Shown here: in pieces, positions 33,905 through 42,476 of the stretch
How the letters are laid out: every line of letters starts with the position of its first letter
Position numbering within the stretch: position 1 is the first letter of the stretch
DNA from: an uncultured Bacteroidota bacterium
GTDB taxonomy: Bacteria; Bacteroidota; Bacteroidia; UKL13-3
DNA length: 42,476 nucleotides
Direction: 5' to 3'
Assembly (NCBI GenBank): GCA_903910445.1
Contig: CAIVZR010000049.1
Location: 1-42,476, forward strand
Program-made: the position numbers and the translations under genes
Notes under the pieces: generated by a model
Database searches by the model: none
Told to the model about the DNA's origin: nothing
What the model saw: only the letters and a program-made list of their open reading frames with translations

Positions 33905-34245
33905 CCTTGTATTATGTCCCCATAGGGACATTTGGTGGGTAGATATTAGATAGTTCTGAACTGACGTTCCATAGGAACGTTTGACTAGAAAATTCAATTC
34001 GATGAACACATTAATATAAAATCAAAACGGTTTTTCAAACGTTCCTACGGAACGTCGATTGGGGGGGGACAATGTTTTCTACCCACCAAATGTCCTTACA
34101 GGACATAATACAAGGGCATTGATAATTCGATTAATAATTTAAAAATTAAATTATGGAGGATGCTGTATTTTCCTCCGCTCTCACACTCCACACTCACGCT
34201 GATTTTGTTACCCACCAAATGTCCTTACAGGACATGAATACAGCG
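33905..34245. repeat. Mirrored cluster of small palindromic repeats
   Basis: Two repeat types occur in opposite orientations around a centre at about 34010. Type 1 (a TGTCC-loop-GGACA hairpin flanked by CCACCAAA and TTGTATTA) lies at 33905-33942 and inverted at 34079-34115, with a third copy at 34208-34245. Type 2 (ACGTTCCATAGGAACGT-like hairpin) lies at 33961-33985 and inverted at 34035-34058. They resemble extragenic palindromes (REP-like) spread in Bacteroidota genomes. They fill the 555 bp space between the small membrane protein and the beta-barrel gene. A run of eight G bases sits at 34061-34068. Confidence 0.75.
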
Positions 34246-34328
34246 GCAATGAAAATTTCGTCAAGGCAGTCTAAATGACTCACTCTGGATTTCCCGTGTC
34301 GTAAGTCTTATGTCTTCCGTCACAAGTC

Positions 34329-34973
34329 TCATCCTCGCAGCAAAAACTTCACATCAACACCTAATGTATTGAGTCGTGTTTTGGTGTTTTCAAATCCAAA
34401 AACATCGAGGAATTTAAATCGGGTAACTCCCAAATTATAGAACGGACTGATGCTTATTCCACCTCCCGCTTTAATGGAAGCGAATTCAATACAAGGAGAG
34501 AAATACAAATTGATATAATCGTCTTTCACTTGGCGCTCAAAGCCATAGAAGCCTCCAATATCTTTAATTTTTACTCGCATATAATTAACTCCAATTCCCA
34601 TATCAATTCGCAGCCATTTTGCAAGATACAAGCCTCCAACCACATTAATATTTGTTGAATATTCTGCCAGGTTGAATCTTCGTGCGGCAGTATCAGAGAG
34701 CGTTTCAGCTGCCAGCATAAATTGAAAATTCATGCTTATTTGATAGCTTTTTTCTACTCCAAGAAAGGCATTGAATGCAAGTCCTGGAACTTTCACCTTT
34801 TGTTTATACGAACTGGTTAGATATAATGAATCGGACAAGACCGGTTTAAGTTTGTCGAAGGTGGGTTGATGGTATTGGGCATAAACTGCCCCGAAACCCA
34901 AGCCCATATATGAATCTTGAGAAATTGCACATTTGAAAATGAGGACTAAAAACAAGGAGAATACTAATTTCAT
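34329..34973 (-). CDS. Outer membrane beta-barrel-like protein
   Basis: A 214-residue protein with a signal peptide (MKLVFSLFLVLIFKCAIS) and alternating hydrophobic/polar strands with aromatic residues (about ten), as in small Bacteroidota outer-membrane barrels. Glycine and Tyr enriched strand segments such as YMGLGFGAVYAQYH and GGLYLAKWLRIDMGIGVNYM are typical. No specific family is named. It ends a minus-strand pair whose upstream gene, 45 bp away, encodes the exported WD40-caspase protein, so the two may be co-expressed and work together at the envelope. Confidence 0.72.
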   Translation of the reverse strand: MKLVFSLFLVLIFKCAISQDSYMGLGFGAVYAQYHQPTFDKLKPVLSDSLYLTSSYKQKVKVPGLAFNAFLGVEKSYQISMNFQFMLAAETLSDTAARRFNLAEYSTNINVVGGLYLAKWLRIDMGIGVNYMRVKIKDIGGFYGFERQVKDDYINLYFSPCIEFASIKAGGGISISPFYNLGVTRFKFLDVFGFENTKTRLNTLGVDVKFLLRG

Positions 34974-35017
34974 ATAATTTAAGTTTCTTAATAAATTGTT
35001 GAAGATGGATTTCTAAA

Positions 35018-38000
35018 TTACCAAACCTGCCAATCGAATAATAAATTCTCTCTACGGTTGGTTGGTTTTTGGCGGCCAGCAGTAAGTTTCTGCACTTCGA
35101 CGCTTACATATTTTTTTAATTCACTGATGCTGGTCTTTTGATCATTATTGGCATCTGCCTTATTATTCACTAAGGCTTGTAATACACAATAGGTAAATAC
35201 ACCATTCGCCCATTGATCGCTTTCCAAAGCATATTCTTGTCCGCCAGCAGCACTTATTACCACGCTTCCGTTGCCCTTACTTAGATTGGCAAATACCTGT
35301 TGCATCAATTCAAAGCTGCTGCTTAACGAAATATTATCAGCGCTCTCCAGCAATTGCGATCCTTTGGTACGAGTTTCTTTAACACCATCAGGCAAGACAT
35401 CTTTCACCACCATATTTCCATCCCGATCTACCTCTCCGCTATGGCATGCATCGAGCAAGAGTAATTTTTTTCGGGCCGCGATACAATCATATAACCCTTC
35501 CAAATCCTCATATTTAATGCCTTTAAGGGCGGGGTTATGAAAATTAACATCATAGGTTGCATAATAAAAATCAAGGTTTTTACTCAAGAGTCCGTGACCA
35601 CTAATGGCCATCACCACCATATCATTCACCATGGTGGAGGCGAGTCGTTGTTTCAATTTTAAAATATTATCGCGCGTAGCCCGCTCATTAAGCAAGGTAT
35701 CGATAATGATATTTGGATATTTTTTCTTCAATGCCTTCGCCATATCCCGAATATCTTTCACGGTATATTTCAAATTAAAATTCGAATCCTGATAGTGTGC
35801 TACTGCTATCCCAATAAAATAAACCTTGCTGGCACCCGAATCAATAAAATTCACTTCTGCTTCCATCGGGATACTCTCCACCCCTGCCTGGTTTAAGCAG
35901 GATACAGAAATTTTATTTCTGCCATTCATCAATCGAATATTGATTGATTTCTCAACGTAATGGGCATCGTCGGCTTTTGCATCCACGGTATAAGTGCCAC
36001 ATTGAGGCACATCGTTGATATATACCTGTATCGTTTTTATTTTCGATTGCTCATCTTTTGCTGTGACAAATAACTCCAATTCTGGTTTGGTGGCATTGAG
36101 TGGAATGCTATAAATATTTTCGATATTGATTTCCGGGATATGAATTTCATCATTCAAACTCTCTTCTTTAATACCCGCCTTTTGCAAGCGTTTCTCATAA
36201 GCTTTCTTCAATGATTCGATTAGTTGCATGTCGGCACATTTCAAACGCTCTAACACTTTATCTGGTCGATTATAGATTAGGTCGAATTGTGTAAAAGGAT
36301 ACATCGTATTTCCTTTTCTGAACGCCAGTCCAGAGGTTCCTAATTTAGAGCAGGTATAATAGTTTTCAGGAGTAACAATAATATAATCTTCATTTCCTAT
36401 AAGTAACATGGTGGCCAGTTGCTCATAGGTAGTGCCATCCCAAATGATGATGCTTCCATCGGAACTGCTACTCACCAGGTAGCGATTGCCTGCAGTGTAT
36501 GTTACACTGGTGATGGAGGCGGCATGCGCTCGCATTTGCTTTTCAATTTTTCCAGTTTCCACATTCCATATTCGGATAATATTATCCGTGCTTGCCATGG
36601 CAATAAATACTCCGGTACTGTCAAAATCAAGTGCTGTGATTTCGGGCGTTTCAGTGAAGTCGTCGCGATCACTTTTTGGTAATACCAATGCTCTTTTTAT
36701 TTCCAGCGAATTACGATCCCATACCACAATATATTTGGGTCGATCCATGGAAGCGGTAGAAAGCAAGAAATCTTTGTCTTCCACCATGCGGGCGGTATCC
36801 TTCTGATAAGAGCTTTGTACATCACTTAAAAATGCACTTTGAGAACCATCAAGCCGGTCTTTAATAATGGCCGCAACATATTTTTGAGAAGCGGCAAAAG
36901 GGCCGATATCATTGGCACTATAAGAAATCACCGATTTGTATTTTGAGCCGATGGGCAAAATAGATAATTCATTGGATCCAAAGTCGGCGCTAAGAAACAA
37001 TTCATTATCGGGAGAAAAATAAGGATTGGTGATGAAGCCATACTCAAGTTTTTGGGTATTCCAAATGCGATCAAAATTGGGCAGGCGATAAATCGTTTCT
37101 TCATCACTGGTTACACTAAAATATTTCCCATCCTTACTAAAGAGCAAGGTGCTTGCGTTCTCATTTGGATTTTTCAGCACATAGGTATTTTCTTTCCGAT
37201 TCATGTCATAAACATAAATCTTATTCTTTTTCTCATAAGCCAGCAGAGAGCGATCGGCATTGAGCACATAGTTGCCTTCCATAGCGGGTACTAAATTCTC
37301 TGCAATGGGTTCGCCCTTTGCCTTTGAAAGGTCCCATAAGAGTAGTGCTTTATTATGATAAGAAACTATTTTCCCATCGTTGGAAATTTGAATTTTATTT
37401 ACCCCTTTAGTATATCCTTTGTATTCGTGTAAGGCAGTACCCAATCGTACATTATATTCGGTAACAACATTTCCAGATGCACAAGCTAAGTACATGCCTG
37501 CTTGCGAAAATTTGATGGCATCGCAATCGGGAAGTGGGAATTTATAATCGGTTTGCAATGAATACAAATTCAAAATATGCACTCCATCCTTATTGGTGCA
37601 ATAGGCAACATATTGACCATTGGCAGAAATAGAAATGGCTTGAGAATAGCTTCCCATATAGGGAATGAAATTGAGTTTGTGATAAACAATTTGGTGGGTC
37701 GCTTTTTCCATGATGAAGAAATCTCCCCCATTATCGTTGGAACCATCGCAACCTCCAATTAAATATTTACCATCTGCGGTCACCTCTAATGAGTTGAGAT
37801 GTCCATATTCGGGCGGGGTTCTAATGGTATCGAAATGAGTATAATCGCTATCTTTAAAAATGTTTTTTGTATAAATGGTTCCATCCCAGGCGCAGAAATA
37901 TACATTGTGTAATGTGTCGAAACATACATCGCCCATATCGCCATAATTCTCATAGCTTCGGAATGAATGGTATACGGGAGTTGGGTTTCGTAAGTCCCAT

Positions 38001-38419
38001 AGGTTGAATGAGCGGTCGCGATTGGTGGCAGCCATGAAATAGCCATCAGGACTAAATACCGTTTGCGTAAAGGCGAACCCAAAGCCGTCGATAGTGTTCA
38101 CACATTTGCCAGTATTGGTTTCCCATACTTTGATGGTTTGATCATAGCTACCTGAAATAAATCGTTGATCGTCGTTGGTGAAAACGAGCGATACGATTCC
38201 TTTACTATGACCTGTATAAGTACGCACTTGCATCCCACTTTTAAAATCCCAGAGGATGATGGTATTGTCGCTGCCACCAGTAAGCAGGTACAATCCGTTA
38301 TGACTATAGGCAATAGCACCAACACGTTCGGTATGTCCTGCTTGAACTACCACTTCCGTTTGGGCATTTAAAATTTTAGCAGCACAGAAAATTGCACAGA
38401 GAATTAACTTTTTAAACAT
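35018..38419 (-). CDS. Exported WD40-repeat caspase-family protein
   Basis: A 1133-residue protein with a signal peptide (MFKKLILCAIFCAAKILNA). WD40 repeats occupy about residues 28-115 and 200-360, and again about 610-690 (IRIWNVETGK, IIIWDG), with divergent beta-propeller sequence between. An Ig-like stretch (about 770-850) precedes a C14 caspase-type domain (about 862-1130). The catalytic dyad is present: His942 in ISGHG and Cys992 in DACHSG. Such orthocaspases cut after basic residues. With a signal peptide the enzyme would act in the periplasm or outside, where propellers may sense a partner. It is encoded just before a beta-barrel gene. The length and domain order are unusual but complete. 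Confidence 0.9.
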   Translation of the reverse strand: MFKKLILCAIFCAAKILNAQTEVVVQAGHTERVGAIAYSHNGLYLLTGGSDNTIILWDFKSGMQVRTYTGHSKGIVSLVFTNDDQRFISGSYDQTIKVWETNTGKCVNTIDGFGFAFTQTVFSPDGYFMAATNRDRSFNLWDLRNPTPVYHSFRSYENYGDMGDVCFDTLHNVYFCAWDGTIYTKNIFKDSDYTHFDTIRTPPEYGHLNSLEVTADGKYLIGGCDGSNDNGGDFFIMEKATHQIVYHKLNFIPYMGSYSQAISISANGQYVAYCTNKDGVHILNLYSLQTDYKFPLPDCDAIKFSQAGMYLACASGNVVTEYNVRLGTALHEYKGYTKGVNKIQISNDGKIVSYHNKALLLWDLSKAKGEPIAENLVPAMEGNYVLNADRSLLAYEKKNKIYVYDMNRKENTYVLKNPNENASTLLFSKDGKYFSVTSDEETIYRLPNFDRIWNTQKLEYGFITNPYFSPDNELFLSADFGSNELSILPIGSKYKSVISYSANDIGPFAASQKYVAAIIKDRLDGSQSAFLSDVQSSYQKDTARMVEDKDFLLSTASMDRPKYIVVWDRNSLEIKRALVLPKSDRDDFTETPEITALDFDSTGVFIAMASTDNIIRIWNVETGKIEKQMRAHAASITSVTYTAGNRYLVSSSSDGSIIIWDGTTYEQLATMLLIGNEDYIIVTPENYYTCSKLGTSGLAFRKGNTMYPFTQFDLIYNRPDKVLERLKCADMQLIESLKKAYEKRLQKAGIKEESLNDEIHIPEINIENIYSIPLNATKPELELFVTAKDEQSKIKTIQVYINDVPQCGTYTVDAKADDAHYVEKSINIRLMNGRNKISVSCLNQAGVESIPMEAEVNFIDSGASKVYFIGIAVAHYQDSNFNLKYTVKDIRDMAKALKKKYPNIIIDTLLNERATRDNILKLKQRLASTMVNDMVVMAISGHGLLSKNLDFYYATYDVNFHNPALKGIKYEDLEGLYDCIAARKKLLLLDACHSGEVDRDGNMVVKDVLPDGVKETRTKGSQLLESADNISLSSSFELMQQVFANLSKGNGSVVISAAGGQEYALESDQWANGVFTYCVLQALVNNKADANNDQKTSISELKKYVSVEVQKLTAGRQKPTNRRENLLFDWQVW

Positions 38420-38703
38420 CTTAGTTTATATAACATGGTAAAAATAAGTAAAATACATCAAGGTAAAATACCCTTTACTACGTAGGATAGGAAGAACTGG
38501 GGTAGATATAACAACGATAGTTCCATGATGAAATTATTCATTTCATGAAGTTTAGATTCTGATAGTTTAAAAAAAAGTCAGCAACACAATTTGAATTATG
38601 GAATATCAAAGAAGTTAAATCCCAATTAATTATATTTGTTAATTTCGAAACGCAATTCACTACCGTAAAAGTTACATTAAGATATCTCACAAAAACTCAA
38701 CAA

Positions 38704-39292
38704 ATGAACAATAAATTTGTAAACTACTTTTCAAATATTTCACCACTTTCCGAGGCAGAAGCCAATGCCATTGAAGAGAATATGGTAGTGAGGCATTTTA
38801 AAAAAGGAAACTTCTTGCTTAAAGAAGGTCAGATTTCGATTGATACTTATTTTATCATCGAAGGCTGTATTCGAGAATTTACGAATATTGATGGGGAGGA
38901 AAAAACAACTAATTTTTTTACAGAGGAACAATGGGTTATATCAATAAATAATTTCAGTTCAAAAACTCCTTCAGAAACCAATTTAGTTTGTGTAGAAGAT
39001 ACCACAGTAAGCATAGGTAATGAAGTGCAAGCTCAAGCCATGTTTAAAAACTTTCCTCGATTTGAAACCATCTCAAGAGCCATAGTAGAAGCAGAATTTG
39101 CGGAACAAAAAAAAACAATTGAACTCTTATATCACCGACTCACCCGAAGAACGATACTTAAAATTATTAAAATCGCGACCTGATATTTTCCAAAGAGTAC
39201 CACAATATCATATTGCAAGTTATCTTGGCGTAAAGCCGGAATCGTTGAGTAGAATAAGAAAACGAATTACGTTACATGATGATTCGAAATAA
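38704..39292 (+). pseudogene. Crp/Fnr family regulator with a frameshift in a nine-A run
   Basis: The first frame (38704-39183) encodes an N-terminal cyclic-nucleotide-binding-like domain (FKKGNFLLKEGQ) of a Bacteroidota Crp/Fnr protein. At nine A bases near 39106-39114 the reading frame goes off, and the continuation, [17 protein letters not shown] and [18 protein letters not shown], lies one frame away (to 39292). With eight A bases the sequence would read [18 protein letters not shown], as expected for the family (compare the intact regulator at 1653-2231). The gene is therefore broken by one base, by a sequencing or assembly error, or is phase-variable. It faces a DUF4386 gene on the other strand, 67 bp away. 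Confidence 0.8.
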
Positions 39293-39359
39293 GAAAACTT
39301 TGCAGGCATTCCATTTCTAGTATTCCTTTGTAATTGGCTCCTTCAAGGAAAAATCATTT

Positions 39360-40040
39360 TCAGGCAATGGGCTCTGGAACTGAATTGCTAAAGCCTTTTA
39401 TGATTAACCAAAAACTTAGAAAAATTTCAAATATTCCTCCTGGGATATCTAAAATCACATCAATATTAAATCCAAAGAGAGCAAAAAAGGCCCCTGAAAT
39501 AAAAATGATATATCCTATGAATCCCCATATTGATAGCCATTGTGGAACCAGTTTAGAGATATAAAGCAAGTATGCAAACAGCAATCCTCCGACGCCCCAA
39601 ATTACCATCCCTATTTGATAAGAGAAGAAGTTTGCCTTTTTGCAAAGCATAAATAATAATTCTATAGATTTGGTATCTCCCGTGCCCAACCTAACAAATT
39701 CATCACTGAGCGGAACTGATAATAATAAAAAGATAGCGCCTAAAATTAGCAATACAGTAGATGCGATGGCTGCACTTAGATATCCATAAGCTAGTATTGG
39801 ATTGTATTTCTTGAAAATTGGAGTCATGATGATTCCTAAAATTATATTAACGGGTGCAAAAACTGCCATCATGATTGCGGCTTCAAAAATTACTTGATTC
39901 TTACAATTGAAAATTGTTGCCAAGCTATTTGGAGCATTGAGCATCGTGTTTAGCAAACCGAAACCCAGTCCATAAGAAATATAACCAATTAGGAAAGCGA
40001 TTCCAAAAGTTCGCGCGGCCATTTTATTTGAAAATGTCAT
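39360..40040 (-). CDS. DUF4386 family membrane protein
   Basis: A 226-residue protein with six to seven hydrophobic segments. AARTFGIAFLIGYISYGLGFG at the start (residues about 8-28), a FFSYQIGMVIWGVGGLLFAYLLY segment near 145-167 and PQWLSIWGFIGY further on are the pattern of DUF4386, inner-membrane proteins of unknown function. It is transcribed toward the frameshifted Crp/Fnr gene, a common neighbour of DUF4386 genes, which may be its regulator. Its own start region at 40040 faces the promoter of the 40152 gene. Confidence 0.85.
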   Translation of the reverse strand: MTFSNKMAARTFGIAFLIGYISYGLGFGLLNTMLNAPNSLATIFNCKNQVIFEAAIMMAVFAPVNIILGIIMTPIFKKYNPILAYGYLSAAIASTVLLILGAIFLLLSVPLSDEFVRLGTGDTKSIELLFMLCKKANFFSYQIGMVIWGVGGLLFAYLLYISKLVPQWLSIWGFIGYIIFISGAFFALFGFNIDVILDIPGGIFEIFLSFWLIIKGFSNSVPEPIA

Positions 40041-40126
40041 TGATAATTTTAATTATTATTTTGTGGGTGCAAAACTAAATCTCAGGGATTCAAATCTCAT
40101 TGACTTTAGTTAAGAAATCAAATTCA

Positions 40127-40134
40127 TATCTTTG
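40127..40134 (+). promoter_or_regulatory. -7 promoter element of the 40152 gene
   Basis: TATCTTTG matches the Bacteroidota TAnnTTTG element and lies 18 bp before the ATG at 40152, with AAAAGGAAG (a plausible ribosome-binding sequence) between. The upstream -33 position has only a weak match (GACTTTAG). Confidence 0.45.
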
Positions 40135-40151
40135 GATAATTAAAAAGGAAG

Positions 40152-40595
40152 ATGACACCCATAAAACTAATTATAATTATTACTGCTATCTTCTTTATAG
40201 GTTCCATGAGTAGTTGCATGGATAAAAAAACATCAGTAGAACAAACCATAATGAACCTCGACAAAGCAGGCTGGGAAGCATGGAAGAATAATGATGGGAC
40301 TTGGTTTGAAAAAAATACAACTAAGAATTTTACCTCCATTAGTGCATCAGGAGTTGGCAACAAAGAGCAAGTCATTAATAGCACAATTAACGATTGCAAG
40401 GTTGACCATTATAATTTGGGGGAAATGGAGTTTCAGCATCTATCTGACACCTCAGTTGTACTTACTTATATTGTTGACCAGGAAGGTGTATGTGGTGGCG
40501 TGAAGCTTGATTCAAAAATTAGGGTGTCGGCGCATTATATCAAACAAAATAAGCAATGGCTCGAAGAATTATATATAGAATCGAAAATTGAATGA
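40152..40595 (+). CDS. DUF4440-like (SnoaL/NTF2-fold) lipoprotein
   Basis: A 147-residue protein with a lipoprotein signal (hydrophobic LIIIITAIFFIGS, lipobox MSSC with Cys near residue 17). The mature part opens EQTIMNLDKAGWEAWKNND, the usual DUF4440/SnoaL-like start, and continues FTSISASGVGNKEQVINSTI with a conserved cone-shaped fold of about 110 residues. No enzyme activity can be assigned; such pockets bind small ligands. It is single, divergent from the DUF4386 gene, and has a recognisable -7 element and AAGGAAG just before its start. Confidence 0.78.
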   Translation: MTPIKLIIIITAIFFIGSMSSCMDKKTSVEQTIMNLDKAGWEAWKNNDGTWFEKNTTKNFTSISASGVGNKEQVINSTINDCKVDHYNLGEMEFQHLSDTSVVLTYIVDQEGVCGGVKLDSKIRVSAHYIKQNKQWLEELYIESKIE

Positions 40596-40689
40596 GCAAT
40601 TAATCTATTTTTTCTTGCAAGAATGGCTTTGAATTGGGTTCTTGGAAATGGGTAAATAGTACTAGAAAGACGGTCTAAAGAAAATCTCC

Positions 40690-41367
40690 TTAATCCTCCA
40701 TCCCCTTTACCACCAAGACAAATTCGCCTTTTACGATGCCGTTTTTTAATTCGAGATGTACTTCGGTGAGGGTGCCGTTATACGTTTGCTCGTATATTTT
40801 GGTGAGCTCCCTCGATACACTGCATGGGCGATCTGCACCGAAGAGCTCGGCAAATTCTAATAATGTTTTTAAGATGCGGTGTGGCGACTCGTAAAAAATC
40901 ATCGTACGCTTTTCCTCTTTCAAATTTTGCAATCGGGTATGTCGCCCTTTCTTCACGGGCAGAAATCCTTCAAACACAAAACGATCATTGGGAAGTCCGC
41001 TTTTTACCAAGGCAGGAACGAAGGCTGTGGCACCTGGAAGACACTCCACACTGAGCTTTTGAGCCAGACACTCGCGTACCAGCAAGAAGCCAGGATCGGA
41101 AATGGCTGGAGTTCCTGCATCGCTTACCAGAACAATATTTCGGCCTTCCGAAATTTGCTTCACTATATTTTGTACAATTTGATGCTCGTTGAAATTATGA
41201 TACGATGAAGTGCGTTTATCGAGATTCAAATGCTTGAGTAAGATGCCCGTTTTGCGCGTGTCTTCTGCGTAAATAAAGTCGGCATCACGAAGGCATTCAA
41301 TAGCCCTCAAGGTGATATCGCCGAGGTTACCTATGGGAGTTGGAACGAGGATGAGTTTGCCTTCCAT
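40690..41367 (-). CDS. rsmI: 16S rRNA (cytidine-1402-2'-O)-methyltransferase RsmI
   Basis: A 225-residue SAM-dependent tetrapyrrole-methylase-type enzyme. Hallmarks are LVPTPIGNLGDIT at the start (residues 7-19), a YAEDTRKT segment, LVSDAGTPAISDPG (about 80-93), CLPGATAFVPAL and FVFEGFLP, all standard RsmI. It methylates the 2'-O of C1402 in 16S rRNA together with RsmH. Its ATG shares one base with the stop of the upstream lptB gene (TAATG), so the two are translationally coupled. Length and motifs are normal. Confidence 0.96.
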   Translation of the reverse strand: MEGKLILVPTPIGNLGDITLRAIECLRDADFIYAEDTRKTGILLKHLNLDKRTSSYHNFNEHQIVQNIVKQISEGRNIVLVSDAGTPAISDPGFLLVRECLAQKLSVECLPGATAFVPALVKSGLPNDRFVFEGFLPVKKGRHTRLQNLKEEKRTMIFYESPHRILKTLLEFAELFGADRPCSVSRELTKIYEQTYNGTLTEVHLELKNGIVKGEFVLVVKGMED

Positions 41368-42089
41368 TAACGTAATTGAAAATTCTGACCTAGATATACT
41401 TTGCGCACCATCTCATCATTGGCAAGCTCTTCGGCAGTTCCCGCTTTCAAAATTTTACCTTCAAACAATAAGTAAGAACGCTCGGTGATGGTTAATGTTT
41501 CGTGTACGTTATGGTCGGTTATAAGAATACCTATATTTTTTTCTTTCAGCTTGGAAACGATGGCTTGAATATCTTCCACCGCTATAGGATCCACACCTGC
41601 GAAAGGTTCATCGAGTAAAATAAATTTTGGATCGGTAGCTAAGGCACGTGCAATTTCTGTACGACGACGCTCGCCCCCACTCAATAAATCGCCACGACTG
41701 CGGCGTACCTTATGCAAATTAAATTCAGCGATGAGCGCTTCCAATTTTTCGTTGCGCTCGGCCTTGTTTCTGTCAGTATATTCCAGGATGGCCATAATAT
41801 TATCTTCAACACTCAGCTTCCTAAAAACCGAAGCCTCCTGCGCCAGATAACCGATACCACGCTGCGCTCTTTTATACATGGGTAAATTGGTAATCACCTC
41901 GTCGTCGAGAAAGATATTTCCTTTATCAGGTTTAATCAATCCTACCGTCATATAGAAAGTGGTGGTTTTACCAGCGCCATTGGGGCCAAGTAATCCCACA
42001 ATCTCGCCTTGCTTCACTTCAATACTCACCTCATTCACCACCACACGGCGACCATATTGCTTCACTAAATTCTCGGTGCGTAAAATCAT
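41367..42089 (-). CDS. lptB: LPS export ABC transporter ATPase LptB
   Basis: A 240-residue ATPase from the ATG at 42089 (an upstream in-frame ATG at 42098 is less likely as the family begins MxLRxEN). Walker [10 protein letters not shown], the signature [16 protein letters not shown] and Walker [14 protein letters not shown] are all intact, along with the LptB-typical [16 protein letters not shown]-loop segment. It powers removal of LPS from the inner membrane with LptFG. It precedes rsmI with a one-base TAATG overlap. This is a housekeeping gene that marks the end of the accessory region. Confidence 0.96.
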   Translation of the reverse strand: MILRTENLVKQYGRRVVVNEVSIEVKQGEIVGLLGPNGAGKTTTFYMTVGLIKPDKGNIFLDDEVITNLPMYKRAQRGIGYLAQEASVFRKLSVEDNIMAILEYTDRNKAERNEKLEALIAEFNLHKVRRSRGDLLSGGERRRTEIARALATDPKFILLDEPFAGVDPIAVEDIQAIVSKLKEKNIGILITDHNVHETLTITERSYLLFEGKILKAGTAEELANDEMVRKVYLGQNFQLR

Positions 42090-42201
42090 ACGATACAAAA
42101 GTAACGGAATATTTTTAATGGGCGGAAGCTGATTTCGGTTACGCTACTTAATAAGTCATAATTTTCCATTCCCTCCTTTTAAATTCCTACTTTTGCCCTT
42201 G

Positions 42202-42476
42202 ATGATTATTCCTCCATATCTCAAACCGGTTAGCACCATTGCAGTGGTAGGTTCGGCACGTACCGCCGATGCATCGCAGGTGGCGGCCTCTAAAAAATTG
42301 CTCGAGGCACAAGGATTCAATATTGTATTAGCGCCCAATATCAGCAATGCCATGCATCGCTTCGCAGGCAACGATACCGAGCGTTTACAAGCCTTTCAGG
42401 AGCTCCTGGATGATGAACATATCGATGCCATTTGGTTGGCTCGCGGGGGCTATGGAAACGTACGCATCGTCAATTC
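42202..42476 (+). CDS. LD-carboxypeptidase (S66 family), 5' part
   Basis: From the ATG at 42202 the frame runs off the window end after 91 codons (MIIPPYLKPVSTIAVVGSAR ... LARGGYGNVRIVN). The N-terminal IAVVGSA strand and IWLARGGYG match the S66 family of muramoyltetrapeptide carboxypeptidases that trim peptidoglycan peptides in the cytoplasm. The catalytic Ser, Glu and His lie beyond the window. TACTTTTG at 42188-42195 is a candidate -7 element, only 6 bp from the start codon. It is divergent from lptB. Confidence 0.85.
   Translation, partial: MIIPPYLKPVSTIAVVGSARTADASQVAASKKLLEAQGFNIVLAPNISNAMHRFAGNDTERLQAFQELLDDEHIDAIWLARGGYGNVRIVN

Noticed and set aside
34061-34068. Run of eight G bases as a functional G-rich motif
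   Set aside because: Single run without other G tracts to form a quadruplex; may be an assembly artefact within the palindrome cluster.
38523-38547. ATGAAAT-TATTC-ATTTCAT hairpin upstream of the Crp/Fnr gene as an operator
   Set aside because: Only a 7 bp A+T-rich stem, common by chance in such DNA, and far from a clear promoter.
40612-40623. Palindrome TTCTTGCAAGAA between convergent genes as a terminator
   Set aside because: No T tract follows on either strand and the stem is only 6 bp.

Overview
The window looks like a Bacteroidota chromosome, probably from the Chitinophagales/Sphingobacteriales/Flavobacteriales range. Three things suggest this. Four secreted proteins end in a type IX secretion (T9SS) sorting domain with a YPNP-type start. 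Promoters fit the Bacteroidota TTTG / TAnnTTTG pattern. Shine-Dalgarno sequences are mostly absent and the DNA is A+T-rich. No tRNA, rRNA or CRISPR array was seen.

Region 1 (1-10017) is the most unusual part. It reads as an integron-like gene-cassette array. A tyrosine recombinase with its front end cut off, apparently by an IS insertion, is followed by five tightly packed, co-oriented cassettes. Each cassette ends in a 121-127 bp imperfect hairpin bounded by TAAC...GTTA. In four of the five, the first 9-10 bases of the cassette are the exact complement of the bases at the left edge of that same cassette's own hairpin. This is expected if each unit once existed as a circle with an attC-like site. 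Cassette contents are: (1) MarC + Crp/Fnr + metallo-beta-lactamase-fold hydrolase; (2) a DUF4160/DUF2442 pair; (3) a complete McrBC restriction system; (4) a lipoprotein; (5) an NAD(P)-binding protein. Three decayed copies of the hairpin lie further on (about 16.4, 19.7 and 21.7 kb), so the array was probably once longer.

Region 2 (10-24.5 kb) is a same-strand series of accessory genes: a T9SS-exported GH18 chitinase, a fused EutB-EutC ethanolamine ammonia-lyase with an apparent Tat signal, a T9SS protein, a TetR-SRPBCC-DUF1330 operon, a lipocalin-like protein, a T9SS multicopper oxidase with a thioredoxin, a lipoprotein, an orphan protein, a sterol-desaturase-type hydroxylase, an acetyltransferase and a multi-pass membrane protein. 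It ends in gene debris (a sigma-factor start joined to the tail of an SbtA-type permease).

Region 3 (24.8-30 kb, minus strand) is a self-regulated export operon: TetR, an ABC exporter with a degenerate ATPase, HlyD and TolC.

Region 4 (30-42.5 kb) holds a decayed SRPBCC gene, a DUF1801-like protein, an NAD-dependent epimerase, a T9SS M23 peptidase, a mirrored cluster of small palindromes, a beta-barrel protein and a large exported WD40-caspase protein. It continues with a frameshifted Crp/Fnr regulator facing a DUF4386 membrane protein, a DUF4440-like lipoprotein, the housekeeping pair lptB-rsmI, and the start of an LD-carboxypeptidase.
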